Positions 26,282 to 34,102 of a DNA stretch of 64,000 nt are shown here, piece after piece; the first letter of the stretch is position 1, and each line of letters begins with the position of its first letter. The position numbers and the translations under genes are program-made. The stretch spans positions 186,001-250,000 of the forward strand of contig NZ_AJWX01000001.1 in assembly GCF_000263855.1 (NCBI RefSeq), written 5' to 3'. The notes below the pieces were generated by a model that ran no database searches, was not told where the DNA came from, and saw only the letters and a list, made by a program, of their open reading frames with translations. The DNA comes from Pseudomonas sp. M47T1 (GTDB taxonomy: Bacteria; Pseudomonadota; Gammaproteobacteria; Pseudomonadales; Pseudomonadaceae).

Positions 26282-27204
26282 GCACCTTGCTGGTATTCCC
26301 CGGCCAGGGCGCGCAGCAGCCGGGCATGCTGCATGCCTTGCCGGTACATCCTGTGGTGCAGGCTTGCCTGGATGAGGCGAGCGCGGCGTTGGGCCAGTCT
26401 GTGCTGGAACTGGACAGCGCCCGGGCGCTGGCGGCCACCCGGGCCGTGCAGCTGTGCCTGCTGGTGGCGGGCGTCGCCTGCGCGCGCGTGTTGTTGCGCG
26501 ATAGCCCCCCGGCGGACTACGTGGCGGGGCTGTCCATTGGTGCCTATCCCGCCGCGGTGGTGGCGGGCGCGCTGGACTTTGCCGACGCCGTGCGCCTGGT
26601 GGCGTTGCGCGGCGAACTGATGCAGGCCGCTTATCCACAAGGCTATGGCATGACCGCCATCGTCGGCGTGGAGCTGGGCCGGATCGAGCAACTGCTGGCC
26701 GCCGCCGAGGGCCCCGTATTCCTGGCCAACATCAATGCCGACAACCAGATAGTGATCGCCGGCAGCCAGGACGCGATGGCTGCCGTAGCGCGCCAGGCCA
26801 AGGCCCAAGGTGCGGCCCTGGCCAAGCCGCTGGCGGTTAGCGTGCCGTCCCATTGCCCGTTGCTGCAGGCTCCCGCCGCGCAGTTGGCCGAAGCCTTTGC
26901 CAACGTGACCGTGCAGCCACCGAAGATTCGCTACCTCAGCGGCACCACCGCGCGCCCCATCGTGCAGCCGGACAAGCTGCGCGATGACCTGGCCTTCAAT
27001 ATGTGCCGCGTCGTCGACTGGCGCGCCCTGGCTCGCACGGCCTTCGAGCGCGGGGTGCGCCTGCAGATCGAGATGCCACCCGGCAGCGTGCTCACCGGCC
27101 TGGGCCGTCGCACCTTCACCGACGGCACCGTGATCGCCTGGCAGGGCGCCCGCCTGGACACCCTGCAAACCCTGATGCAGGAGGAAACCCGCCGACCTCA
27201 ATAA
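26278..27204 (+). CDS. mdcH: malonate decarboxylase malonyl-CoA:ACP transacylase (epsilon)
   Basis: FabD-type acyltransferase that primes the holo-acyl carrier with malonyl groups. The 308-residue protein has LVFPGQGAQQPGM at the start, the nucleophile elbow VAGLSIGAYPAAVVAGAL (GLSIG) and the catalytic His in SVPSHCPLLQAPA. It overlaps mdcG by four bases and ends the enzyme-coding part of the operon. A REP pair and about 142 bp separate it from mdcL, so transport genes may be read at a different level. Confidence 0.94.
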   Translation: MSTLLVFPGQGAQQPGMLHALPVHPVVQACLDEASAALGQSVLELDSARALAATRAVQLCLLVAGVACARVLLRDSPPADYVAGLSIGAYPAAVVAGALDFADAVRLVALRGELMQAAYPQGYGMTAIVGVELGRIEQLLAAAEGPVFLANINADNQIVIAGSQDAMAAVARQAKAQGAALAKPLAVSVPSHCPLLQAPAAQLAEAFANVTVQPPKIRYLSGTTARPIVQPDKLRDDLAFNMCRVVDWRALARTAFERGVRLQIEMPPGSVLTGLGRRTFTDGTVIAWQGARLDTLQTLMQEETRRPQ

Positions 27205-27206
27205 CC

Positions 27207-27295
27207 TTGTGGGAGCGGACTCTGCCCGCGACGACCATACCGCAGGGTGCCTGACACACCGCGGTGGCTTTCGCGGGCAGAGCCCGCTCCCACAG
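27207..27295. repeat. REP-type inverted repeat pair
   Basis: TGTGGGAGCGGACTCTGCCCGCGA (from 27209) and TCGCGGGCAGAGCCCGCTCCCACA (to about 27294) face each other across a linker. A transcript would fold into a long stem, likely protecting the upstream mdc mRNA or reducing read-through to mdcLM. Confidence 0.75.
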
Positions 27296-27346
27296 ACAGT
27301 GCTCCCATGACAAGAACAACAACCATGCAAACCGAGGACAACAATA

Positions 27347-27754
27347 ATGATTATTTACGGTGTGGCATTGCTGGCTATCTGCACGCTGGCAGGGGTGATC
27401 ACGGGCGACATGCTCGGGGTGCTGCTGGGGGTGAAATCCAACGTGGGCGGGGTCGGGATCGCCATGATCCTGCTGATCTGCGCCCGGCTGTACATGGGCA
27501 AGCAAGGCGGCCTGAGCAAGGACTGCGAAATGGGCGTGGGCTTCTGGGGCGCGTTGTACATCCCCGTGGTGGTAGCGATGGCCGCACAGCAGAACGTGGT
27601 CACCGCGCTGCATGGTGGCCCGGTGGCGGTGATCGCGGCCATTGGCTCGGTGCTGATCTGCGGCTCGACCATTGCCCTCATCAGCCGCACCCACAAGGGC
27701 GAGCCGTTGCCGCCCGAAGTGCCGCCAGCCGTTGAACCGGCGGGGGCGCACTGA
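27347..27754 (+). CDS. mdcL: malonate transporter subunit MadL
   Basis: A 135-residue inner-membrane protein with about four hydrophobic segments: IIYGVALLAICTLAGVITG; a second around GGVGIAMILLICARLYMG; a third FWGALYIPVVVAM; and a fourth VIAAIGSVLICGSTIALIS. It is the small subunit of the two-component malonate:Na+ symporter MadL-MadM. The start lies downstream of an AACAATA leader with weak GAGGACAA as ribosome-binding site. mdcM starts 2 bp after its stop. Confidence 0.93.
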   Translation: MIIYGVALLAICTLAGVITGDMLGVLLGVKSNVGGVGIAMILLICARLYMGKQGGLSKDCEMGVGFWGALYIPVVVAMAAQQNVVTALHGGPVAVIAAIGSVLICGSTIALISRTHKGEPLPPEVPPAVEPAGAH

Positions 27755-27755
27755 T

Positions 27756-28523
27756 ATGTGGAACCTTATCGAACATGCGCTGGAAGCCAACGGCCTGGTG
27801 ACGGCCTTTGCCTTCGTGGGGATAGTGATGTGGGTATCGGTGCAACTGTCACGGCGCCTGACTTTTGGCCGTGTGCACGGCTCGGCGTTTGCCATCGTCA
27901 TTGGCCTGGTGCTGGCCTGGGTGGGCGGCACCCTGACCGGTGGGCAGAAGGGCCTGGCCGACCTGTCGCTGTTTTCCGGCATTGGCCTGATGGGCGGCGC
28001 CATGTTGCGCGACTTCGCCATTGTGGCCACGGCGTTTGAAGTGCAGGCGACCGAGGCGCGCAAGGCGGGCTTCATTGGCGCGTTCTCGCTGCTGCTGGGT
28101 ACCTTGCTGCCGTTCATTTTGGGTTGCTGCGTGGCCTGGGCCTTTGGTTACCGCGACGCCGTCAGCATGACCACCATTGGCGCGGGGGCGGTGACCTACA
28201 TCGTCGGCCCGGTGACGGGCGCGGCCATTGGTGCCAGTTCGGATGTGGTCGCTTTGTCGATCGCCACCGGCCTGATCAAGGCCATTCTGGTAATGGTGGG
28301 CACACCCATGGCGGCGCGCTGGATGGGCCTGGACAACCCGCGCTCGGCGATGGTGTTCGGCGGCCTGGCCGGCACAGTCAGCGGTGTGACCGCAGGCCTG
28401 GCAGCTACGGATCGGCGGTTGGTGCCCTACGGGGCGTTGACCGCGACCTTCCACACCGGCCTTGGCTGCCTGCTGGGCCCTTCAGTGCTGTACTTGGCCG
28501 TGCGCGCTGTAATGGGCACCTGA
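27756..28523 (+). CDS. mdcM: malonate transporter subunit MadM
   Basis: A 255-residue polytopic membrane protein, the large subunit of the malonate:Na+ symporter. Family segments are LVTAFAFVGIVMWVSVQLSR, SLFSGIGLMGGAMLRDFAIV, GAGAVTYIVGPVTGAAIGAS and LVPYGALTATFHTGLGCL. The ATG at 27756 immediately follows the mdcL stop (TGATATG), so the two are translationally coupled. Confidence 0.93.
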   Translation: MWNLIEHALEANGLVTAFAFVGIVMWVSVQLSRRLTFGRVHGSAFAIVIGLVLAWVGGTLTGGQKGLADLSLFSGIGLMGGAMLRDFAIVATAFEVQATEARKAGFIGAFSLLLGTLLPFILGCCVAWAFGYRDAVSMTTIGAGAVTYIVGPVTGAAIGASSDVVALSIATGLIKAILVMVGTPMAARWMGLDNPRSAMVFGGLAGTVSGVTAGLAATDRRLVPYGALTATFHTGLGCLLGPSVLYLAVRAVMGT

Positions 28524-28524
28524 A

Positions 28525-28619
28525 TACCGTAGCAGCGGACTGTGCCCGCGACGGCCTCACCGCGTACCGCCTGGCACACCTCGGCGCCTGATTCGCGGCC
28601 ACGGGCCGCTCCTACCGTA
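28525..28619. repeat. divergent REP-type pair
   Basis: TACCGTAGCAGCGGACTGTGCCCGCGACGG and its facing partner TTCGCGGCCACGGGCCGCTCCTACCGTA are diverged relatives of the common REP unit. They lie between the converging mdcM and mdcR genes. Confidence 0.6.
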
Positions 28620-28647
28620 CGGCGGGGCCTGCAGAGGCAGCCGCCTG

Positions 28648-29565
28648 TCAACGGTCGAGGCGGTTGGTGTACATGCGGCATTCGGCAAGCAGCGCCAGCA
28701 GGTTGGGGTCGCGCTCCTTGGCTTTCAGGAACACCACGCCAATGTGCTGCTGCAGGTGATAACGGGCCTGCAGCGGCACCAGGCGCACGCGGTTTTCATA
28801 AACGGCGGCCACGCGCCCCGGCAGCAGGGCATAGCCCACGCCGGAGCTGACCATGCTCAGCAAGGTGAAGATGTCATTGACCTGCATGGCCACCTTGGGC
28901 TCGAAGCCAGCCTGGCGGAATACCCGCACGCCATCCTGATGGGTGGCGAAGCCCTGGGTAAGGGTGATGAAGGTGCTGTCGCGCAGGTCGGCCAGGTCCA
29001 CCTCGGCAAGCCCGGCAAAGGGTGAGTCGACCGGGGTGGCCAAAAAGATGTCATCGGAAAACAGCGGCAGTTGCTCGCAGTCCGGGTCGCTGACGGTTTC
29101 GTCCAGCGACACCAGGATGGCGTCGGTCTCCATGTTCTTGAGTTTGTACAGCAGGTCGATGTTGGAGCCCAGGATCAGGTCGATGTTCAGCTCGCTGCGC
29201 CGCAGTTTCAACCCCATGATCAACTGGGGCACGGTCTTTACCGTCAGCGAGTACAACGAGCCCAGGCGAAAACGCTCGGCCGAGAAGCCGGCCGCCTCGC
29301 GGGTCAGGCGCACGGCGCCCAGCACATCCTGCACCAGCTTCTGCGCGTGTTCTTCCAGTACGTAGGCGCTTTCCAGCGGTGTCAGGTTACGCCCCTCGTG
29401 CTTGAACAGCGGGCAGCGCAAAGCGCTTTCCAGGGAATGAATGGCGCGGTGCACGCTGACGTTGCTGGTGGACAGCTCAGCCGCCGCCCGGCCCAGATTG
29501 CCGGTGCGCATGAAGGCCAGGAAAATTTCCAGTTTCTTCAACGTCAATTCTTCATCGATCAACAT
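28648..29565 (-). CDS. mdcR: LysR-family malonate utilisation regulator MdcR
   Basis: A 305-residue LysR-type transcription factor from the ATG at 29565. The N-terminal winged HTH reads LTLKKLEIFLAFMRTGNLGR and then AAAELSTSNVSVHRAIHSLE. The effector domain runs from about residue 92, including IDLILGSNIDLLYKLKNMET and SSGVGYALLPGRVAAVYE. Its place after mdcLM and facing them, plus the LysR-type dyad before mdcA, supports MdcR. It is transcribed away from trhA, sharing an 82-bp divergent gap. Confidence 0.9.
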   Translation of the reverse strand: MLIDEELTLKKLEIFLAFMRTGNLGRAAAELSTSNVSVHRAIHSLESALRCPLFKHEGRNLTPLESAYVLEEHAQKLVQDVLGAVRLTREAAGFSAERFRLGSLYSLTVKTVPQLIMGLKLRRSELNIDLILGSNIDLLYKLKNMETDAILVSLDETVSDPDCEQLPLFSDDIFLATPVDSPFAGLAEVDLADLRDSTFITLTQGFATHQDGVRVFRQAGFEPKVAMQVNDIFTLLSMVSSGVGYALLPGRVAAVYENRVRLVPLQARYHLQQHIGVVFLKAKERDPNLLALLAECRMYTNRLDR

Positions 29566-29647
29566 GACACTGGCTCTGTTAGGGTAGAGAGGATTGTGCT
29601 CGCGAACAGCATGATCGATCCAATCGAAACCAAGGAGGAACGACTGC

Positions 29648-30265
29648 ATGTATCACGGCGAACGGTTCAACGCCTGGACGCACCTGGTCGGCGCAGTACT
29701 GGCTTCCATTGGCGCAGTGTGGATGCTGGTGCTGGCAAGTATCCAGGGCGATGTGTGGAAGATCGTCAGCATGGCGATCTATGGGGTAACCCTGGTCATT
29801 CTCTACAGCGCCTCGACGGTGTACCACAGCGTGCGCGGACGCGCGAAGGTGATCATGCAGAAGGTCGATCATTTATCGATCTATCTGCTGATTGCCGGTA
29901 GCTATACGCCTTTCTGCCTGGTGACCTTGCGCGGGCCGTGGGGCTGGACCCTGTTCGGCATTGTCTGGGGGCTGGGGGTGATCGGCATGCTGCAAGAGAT
30001 CAAGCCGCGCTCTGAAGCGCGGGTGATGTCCATCGTCATTTACGCGGTGATGGGCTGGATCGTGCTGGTGGCGGTCAAGCCGTTGCTGGCCACCCTGGGC
30101 ACCGCAGGCTTTGCCTGGCTGGCCACGGGCGGTGTGCTGTACACCGTGGGCATCATCTTCTTTGCCTACGACAGGCGCTTCCGCCACTGGCACGGCATCT
30201 GGCACCTGTTCGTGATTGCCGGCAGCCTGCTGCACTTTGTGGCGGTGTTCTTCTACGTCCTCTAG
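29648..30265 (+). CDS. trhA: hemolysin III / TrhA family membrane protein
   Basis: A 205-residue seven-helix membrane protein of the Hly-III/TrhA (PAQR-like) family, which helps maintain membrane energetics and fluidity in E. coli; haemolysis is a historical label. It starts MYHGERFNAWTHLVGAVLA, with AAGGAGGAACG as a strong ribosome-binding site. Conserved metal-site residues appear in YSASTVYHSV, LIAGSYTPFCLV and HWHGIWHLFVIAGSLLHF. The last stop overlaps that of the convergent rsmE. Confidence 0.92.
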   Translation: MYHGERFNAWTHLVGAVLASIGAVWMLVLASIQGDVWKIVSMAIYGVTLVILYSASTVYHSVRGRAKVIMQKVDHLSIYLLIAGSYTPFCLVTLRGPWGWTLFGIVWGLGVIGMLQEIKPRSEARVMSIVIYAVMGWIVLVAVKPLLATLGTAGFAWLATGGVLYTVGIIFFAYDRRFRHWHGIWHLFVIAGSLLHFVAVFFYVL

Positions 30266-30981
30266 AAATCGCCCCACAGCTGCTGCGCAACGGCCAATGC
30301 CACCACCGGTGCAGTCTCGGTACGCAGCACGCGCGGGCCCAGGCGTGCCGAGTGAAAACCGGCCGCCTGGGCCTGGCTGACCTCAGCGTCGGACAGGCCG
30401 CCTTCAGGGCCGATCAGAAAGGCCAGGCTGGCCGGTTTTTCATGGCTGACCAGTGGCTCGGCCACGGGGTGCAGCACCAGTTTGAGTTCGGCGTCGCAGG
30501 CTTTCAGCCAATCGGCCAGCACCAGCGGTGGGTGAATGACCGGCACGGTTGAGCGCCCGCACTGTTCACAGGCGCTGACAGCGATCTGCTGCCAATGAGC
30601 CTGGCGTTTCTCGGCGCGTTCATCCTTGAGGCGCACTTCGCAGCGCTCACTGACAATCGGGGTGATTTCGCTGGCGCCCAGTTCGGTGGCCTTCTGGATG
30701 GCCCAGTCCATGCGTTCGCCACGGGACAGGCCCTGGCCCAGGTGAGTCTTGAGCGACGATTCAGGCTGGCCGGCGAAGGCCTCGTCCAGTTGCACGCGCA
30801 CGCGCTTCTTGCCAACTTCCAGCAAGGCACCGCGGTATTCCTGGCCGGAGCCATCGAACAGCTGCACCGCATCGCCCTCGGCCATGCGCAGCACGCGACC
30901 GATGTAGTGGGCCTGGGCTTCAGGCAATTCGTGCTCGCCCAGGCTCAGGGGCGCGTCGATGTAAAAGCGGGAGAGTCTCAT
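30262..30981 (-). CDS. rsmE: 16S rRNA m3U1498 methyltransferase RsmE
   Basis: SPOUT-class methyltransferase that methylates U1498 of 16S rRNA. 239 residues from the ATG at 30981. The N-terminal PUA-like domain (MRLSRFYIDAPL, HYIGRVLRM) precedes the knot. Catalytic and SAM-binding segments are RMDWAIQKATELGASEITP, FLIGPEGGLSDAEV and LGPRVLRTETAPVVAL. The stop overlaps the stop of trhA on the opposite strand. bioA lies upstream in the same direction across a REP pair. Confidence 0.96.
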   Translation of the reverse strand: MRLSRFYIDAPLSLGEHELPEAQAHYIGRVLRMAEGDAVQLFDGSGQEYRGALLEVGKKRVRVQLDEAFAGQPESSLKTHLGQGLSRGERMDWAIQKATELGASEITPIVSERCEVRLKDERAEKRQAHWQQIAVSACEQCGRSTVPVIHPPLVLADWLKACDAELKLVLHPVAEPLVSHEKPASLAFLIGPEGGLSDAEVSQAQAAGFHSARLGPRVLRTETAPVVALAVAQQLWGDF

Positions 30982-31008
30982 GGGGTGTCTCTGAATATTG
31001 TGGAGGAT

Positions 31009-31082
31009 TCTTCGCGGGCAGCGCCCGCTCCCACAGGGATTTGAGGTACCTGTGTGGGAGCAGGCTCTGCTCGCGAAGAGGC
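31009..31082. repeat. REP-type inverted repeat pair
   Basis: TTCGCGGGCAGCGCCCGCTCCCACAG (31011-31036) and TGTGGGAGCAGGCTCTGCTCGCGAA (31053-31077) face each other with a short linker, between bioA and rsmE, both minus strand. Confidence 0.75.
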
Positions 31083-31091
31083 CATCAAGGT

Positions 31092-32498
31092 CTAGCCCGG
31101 GTCGCGGAAGTCGGGGTGGAAGTCGCTCGGCACGGCCACGCTGATGCTGGTGCGGGTGGCGATGTCGATGCCTTCGCTGGCCACTTCGGCGAGGAAGTCG
31201 ATCTGCTCCGGGGTGATGATATAGGGGGGCAGGAAGTAAACCACGCTGCCCAGCGGACGCAGTAACGCGCCACGGGTCAGGGCATGGTTGAACACCTGCA
31301 GGCCACGCCGCTCCTGCCAGGGGTAGGCGGCCTTGGTGGCCTTGTCCTGGACCATCTCGATGGCCAGTACCATGCCGGTCTGGCGGATCTCCGAGACGTG
31401 GGCGTGGTCGGCCAGATGCGCGGTGGCGCTGGCCATGCGCGTGGCCAGGGCCTTGTTGTTCTCGACCACGTTGTCCTGTTCGAAGATGTCCAGGGTCGCC
31501 AAGGCCGCCGCGCAGGCCAGCGGGTTGCCGGTGTAGCTGTGCGAGTGCAGGAAGGCGCGCAGGGTGGGGTAGTCGTCGTAGAAGGCGCTGTACACGTCGT
31601 CGGTGGTCAAGCACGCCGCAAGGGGCAGGTAGCCACCGGTCAAAGCCTTGGACAGGCACAGGAAGTCCGGGCGGATGCCGGCCTGTTCACAGGCAAACAG
31701 GGTGCCGGTGCGGCCAAAGCCCACGGCGATTTCGTCGTGGATCAGGTGCACGCCGTAACGATCACAGGCGTCGCGCAGCAGCTTGAGATACACCGGGTGG
31801 TACATGCGCATGCCGCCGGCGCCCTGGATCAGCGGCTCGATGATGACGGCGGCGACGCTGTCGTGATGCTCTGCCAGGGTCTGTTCCATGGCCTGGAACA
31901 TGTTGCGCGAATGCTCTTCCCAGCCCATGCCTTCGGGGCGCAGGTAGCAGTCGGGGCTCGGCACCTTGATGGTGTCCAGCAGCAACGGCTTGTAGGTTTC
32001 GGTGAACAGCGGCACGTCGCCCACGGCCATGGCAGCGATGGTTTCACCGTGATAGCTGTTGGTCAGGGTGACGAAGCGCTTCTTGTTCGGCTGGCCGCAG
32101 TTGACCCAGTAGTGGAAGCTCATTTTCAGCGCCACTTCGATGCAGGACGAACCATTGTCGGCGTAGAACACCCGGTTCAGGCCTGCGGGGGTCATCTTCA
32201 CCAGGCGCTCGGACAACTCGATCACCGGCTGGTGACTGAAGCCGGCCAGGATCACGTGTTCCAGTTGGTCTACCTGGTCCTTGATGCGCTGGTTGATACG
32301 CGGGTTGGCATGGCCAAACACGTTGACCCACCAGGAACTGACGGCGTCGAGGTAGCGTTTGCCCTCGAAGTCTTCCAGCCAGATGCCTTCGCCGCGCTTG
32401 ATCGGGATCAGCGGCAGTTGTTCGTGATCTTTCATTTGGGTGCAGGGGTGCCACAGGACCGCGAGGTCGCGTTGCATCCACTGGTTGTTGAGGCCCAT
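31092..32498 (-). CDS. bioA: adenosylmethionine-8-amino-7-oxononanoate aminotransferase
   Basis: PLP-dependent class III aminotransferase of biotin synthesis, which uses SAM as amino donor to make 7,8-diaminopelargonate. The 468-residue protein starts MGLNNQWMQRDLAVLWHPCT after AGGAGAGAAAT. Key parts: WLEDFEGKRYLDAVSSWWVN, FYADNGSSCIEVALKMS, HGETIAAMAVG, LIHDEIAVGFGRTG with the PLP-facing Asp, and the Schiff-base Lys in LCLSKALTGGYLPLAA. It stands alone here; the other bio genes are not in the window. Confidence 0.96.
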   Translation of the reverse strand: MGLNNQWMQRDLAVLWHPCTQMKDHEQLPLIPIKRGEGIWLEDFEGKRYLDAVSSWWVNVFGHANPRINQRIKDQVDQLEHVILAGFSHQPVIELSERLVKMTPAGLNRVFYADNGSSCIEVALKMSFHYWVNCGQPNKKRFVTLTNSYHGETIAAMAVGDVPLFTETYKPLLLDTIKVPSPDCYLRPEGMGWEEHSRNMFQAMEQTLAEHHDSVAAVIIEPLIQGAGGMRMYHPVYLKLLRDACDRYGVHLIHDEIAVGFGRTGTLFACEQAGIRPDFLCLSKALTGGYLPLAACLTTDDVYSAFYDDYPTLRAFLHSHSYTGNPLACAAALATLDIFEQDNVVENNKALATRMASATAHLADHAHVSEIRQTGMVLAIEMVQDKATKAAYPWQERRGLQVFNHALTRGALLRPLGSVVYFLPPYIITPEQIDFLAEVASEGIDIATRTSISVAVPSDFHPDFRDPG

Positions 32499-32639
32499 TT
32501 CTCTCTCCTGGCAGCGGCGAATTCGCCATGCTCGGCAAACAATCGCGCAAGCCTATGCAATGCCTGCCCCGGGGGCAACCGCCAGGGATGAAACATCGAT
32601 GGGCGTTAACGCCCCCTTAACGCTTCAGTTCTATGATCT

Positions 32640-32700
32640 TCTATCGTGTATCTCGATATTTCAAAGCGAAATTTTCCGCTTTAATTCGATAGATAAAAAG
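32640..32700 (+). promoter_or_regulatory. AT-rich region with TATCG/CGATA half-sites upstream of cytochrome b561
   Basis: TATCG (32642-32646) and CGATA (32654-32658) form a short dyad, and a further CGATA lies at 32687-32691. Between them AAAGCG (32663-32668) and CGCTTT (32677-32682) can pair. The cluster lies 35-95 bp before the b561 start and looks like a regulator-binding promoter; the regulator is unknown. Confidence 0.4.
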
Positions 32701-32735
32701 CTAGTCTTTGTATCAGAACTTACAGGGTGGCCGTG

Positions 32736-33287
32736 ATGCAGTTACGCAATTCAACTTCTCGCTATGGCGGGGTCAGCATCTTCCTGCACTGGGGCGTGGC
32801 CCTGGCCGTATTTGGCCTTTTCGCCCTGGGCTTGTGGATGGTCGACCTGGGTTATTACGACCCCTGGCGCAAGGCGGGGCCCGACCTGCATAAAAGCATT
32901 GGCCTGACGTTGTTCTTCTTCATGCTGCTGCGCGTGGTGTGGCGCTTCATCAGCCCACCGCCGCCGCCCCCGCCCACCCAGGGCCGGCTGACGCGAATAG
33001 CCGCCAAACTGGGGCATGCCTTCCTTTACCTGGACCTGTTCCTGGTAATGGCGGCCGGTTACCTGATATCCACCGCCGATGGCGTGGGCATCCCGGTATT
33101 CGGCTTGTTCGAAGTACCCGCGCTGATCAGCGGCCTGCCCAACCAGGCAGAAACCGCCGGCGACGTGCACCTGTACCTGGCCTGGATCCTGGTGATCTTC
33201 GCAGTGCTCCATGGCCTGGCCGCCTTGAAACATCATTTCATCGACCGTGACGCGACCCTGGTACGCATGCTGGGCCGCAAAGGCTGA
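32736..33287 (+). CDS. cytochrome b561 family protein
   Basis: A 183-residue four-helix di-haem b membrane protein of the CybB type, thought to move electrons between quinol and periplasmic partners. Likely haem ligands are His in [49 protein letters not shown] and [10 protein letters not shown]. An unusual stretch of eight prolines (SPPPPPPPT) occurs in the loop near residues 75-83. I prefer the ATG at 32736; a GTG at 32727 is in frame. It precedes the YceI gene by 29 bp, a recurrent b561-YceI pair. Confidence 0.93.
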   Translation: MQLRNSTSRYGGVSIFLHWGVALAVFGLFALGLWMVDLGYYDPWRKAGPDLHKSIGLTLFFFMLLRVVWRFISPPPPPPPTQGRLTRIAAKLGHAFLYLDLFLVMAAGYLISTADGVGIPVFGLFEVPALISGLPNQAETAGDVHLYLAWILVIFAVLHGLAALKHHFIDRDATLVRMLGRKG

Positions 33288-33316
33288 CGCTCAACTCCAC
33301 TCAAGGAATACCGCAC

Positions 33317-33913
33317 ATGTTGAAAAAGACACTGGCCGCTTTGGCTCTGGGTACTGCACTGCTGACGGCCGGCCAGGCCATGGCTGCCGACTACACCATC
33401 GACAAGGAAGGCAACCACGCCTTCATCAACTTCAAGATCAGCCACCTGGGCTACAGCTTCATCTACGGTACCTTCAAAGACTGGACCGGTACCTTCAGCT
33501 TCGATGCTGCCAAGCCTGAAGACAGCAAGATCAGCATCACCCTGAACACCAAGAGCGTCGACACCAACCACGCCGAACGTGACAAGCACATCCAGAGCAA
33601 GGACTTCCTGGAGACCGACAAGTACCCAACCGCTACTTTCGTGTCCACCAGCGTCAAGCCAACCGGCAAGAATGCTGATGGCAAGCTGACTGCCGACGTG
33701 ACTGGCGACCTTACCCTGCACGGCGTGACCAAGCCAGTCGTGGTCAAGACCACCTTCCTGGGTGAAGGCAAGGATCCATGGGGCGGCTACCGTGCCGGCT
33801 TTGAAGGCACCACCACCATCAAGCGTTCTGATTTCGGCAAGATGATGGACCTGGGCCCGCAGTCCGACACCCTGACCCTGGACATCACGTTCGAGGGCGT
33901 GCAGAAGAAGTAA
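33317..33913 (+). CDS. periplasmic YceI-family lipid-binding protein
   Basis: A 198-residue secreted protein of the YceI lipocalin-like family, which binds polyisoprenoid or amphipathic lipids. The signal peptide is [20 protein letters not shown] then AMA, cleaving before ADYTI. Family segments include [39 protein letters not shown] and [13 protein letters not shown]. It follows cytochrome b561, suggesting a joint redox or isoprenoid-quinone role. A strong terminator follows. Confidence 0.95.
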   Translation: MLKKTLAALALGTALLTAGQAMAADYTIDKEGNHAFINFKISHLGYSFIYGTFKDWTGTFSFDAAKPEDSKISITLNTKSVDTNHAERDKHIQSKDFLETDKYPTATFVSTSVKPTGKNADGKLTADVTGDLTLHGVTKPVVVKTTFLGEGKDPWGGYRAGFEGTTTIKRSDFGKMMDLGPQSDTLTLDITFEGVQKK

Positions 33914-33925
33914 TTTCTTCGGCGC

Positions 33926-33959
33926 AAAAAAACCGCAGCCAATGGCTGCGGTTTTTTTA
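33926..33959 (+). terminator. rho-independent terminator after yceI
   Basis: CCGCAGCC (33933-33940) pairs with GGCTGCGG (33944-33951) around an AAT loop, followed by seven T; it is preceded by a run of A, so it could act in both directions. It lies 12 bp after the YceI stop. Confidence 0.9.
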
Positions 33960-33989
33960 TGCCTGTCGCAATTCGCTGCGATCCCTGCC

Positions 33990-34078
33990 GTGGGAGCCGG
34001 TTCTACCCGTGAAGAATACAACCGGGTGCGCCTGATGCACCGCGGGGTGTTCTTAGCGGGCAGAGCCCGCTCCCACAA
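33990..34078. repeat. REP-type inverted repeat pair
   Basis: GTGGGAGCCGGTTCTACCCGTGAAG at 33990 faces TTAGCGGGCAGAGCCCGCTCCCAC ending near 34076, between the convergent YceI and rhlE genes. Confidence 0.7.
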
Positions 34079-34102
34079 GGTTCGCAGCCAATAACCGAAC
34101 CA

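Noticed and set aside
27247-27735. 162-codon plus-strand frame overlapping mdcL
   Set aside because: Lies in another frame over the MadL gene and starts inside a REP unit; the MadL frame has clear hydrophobic helices.
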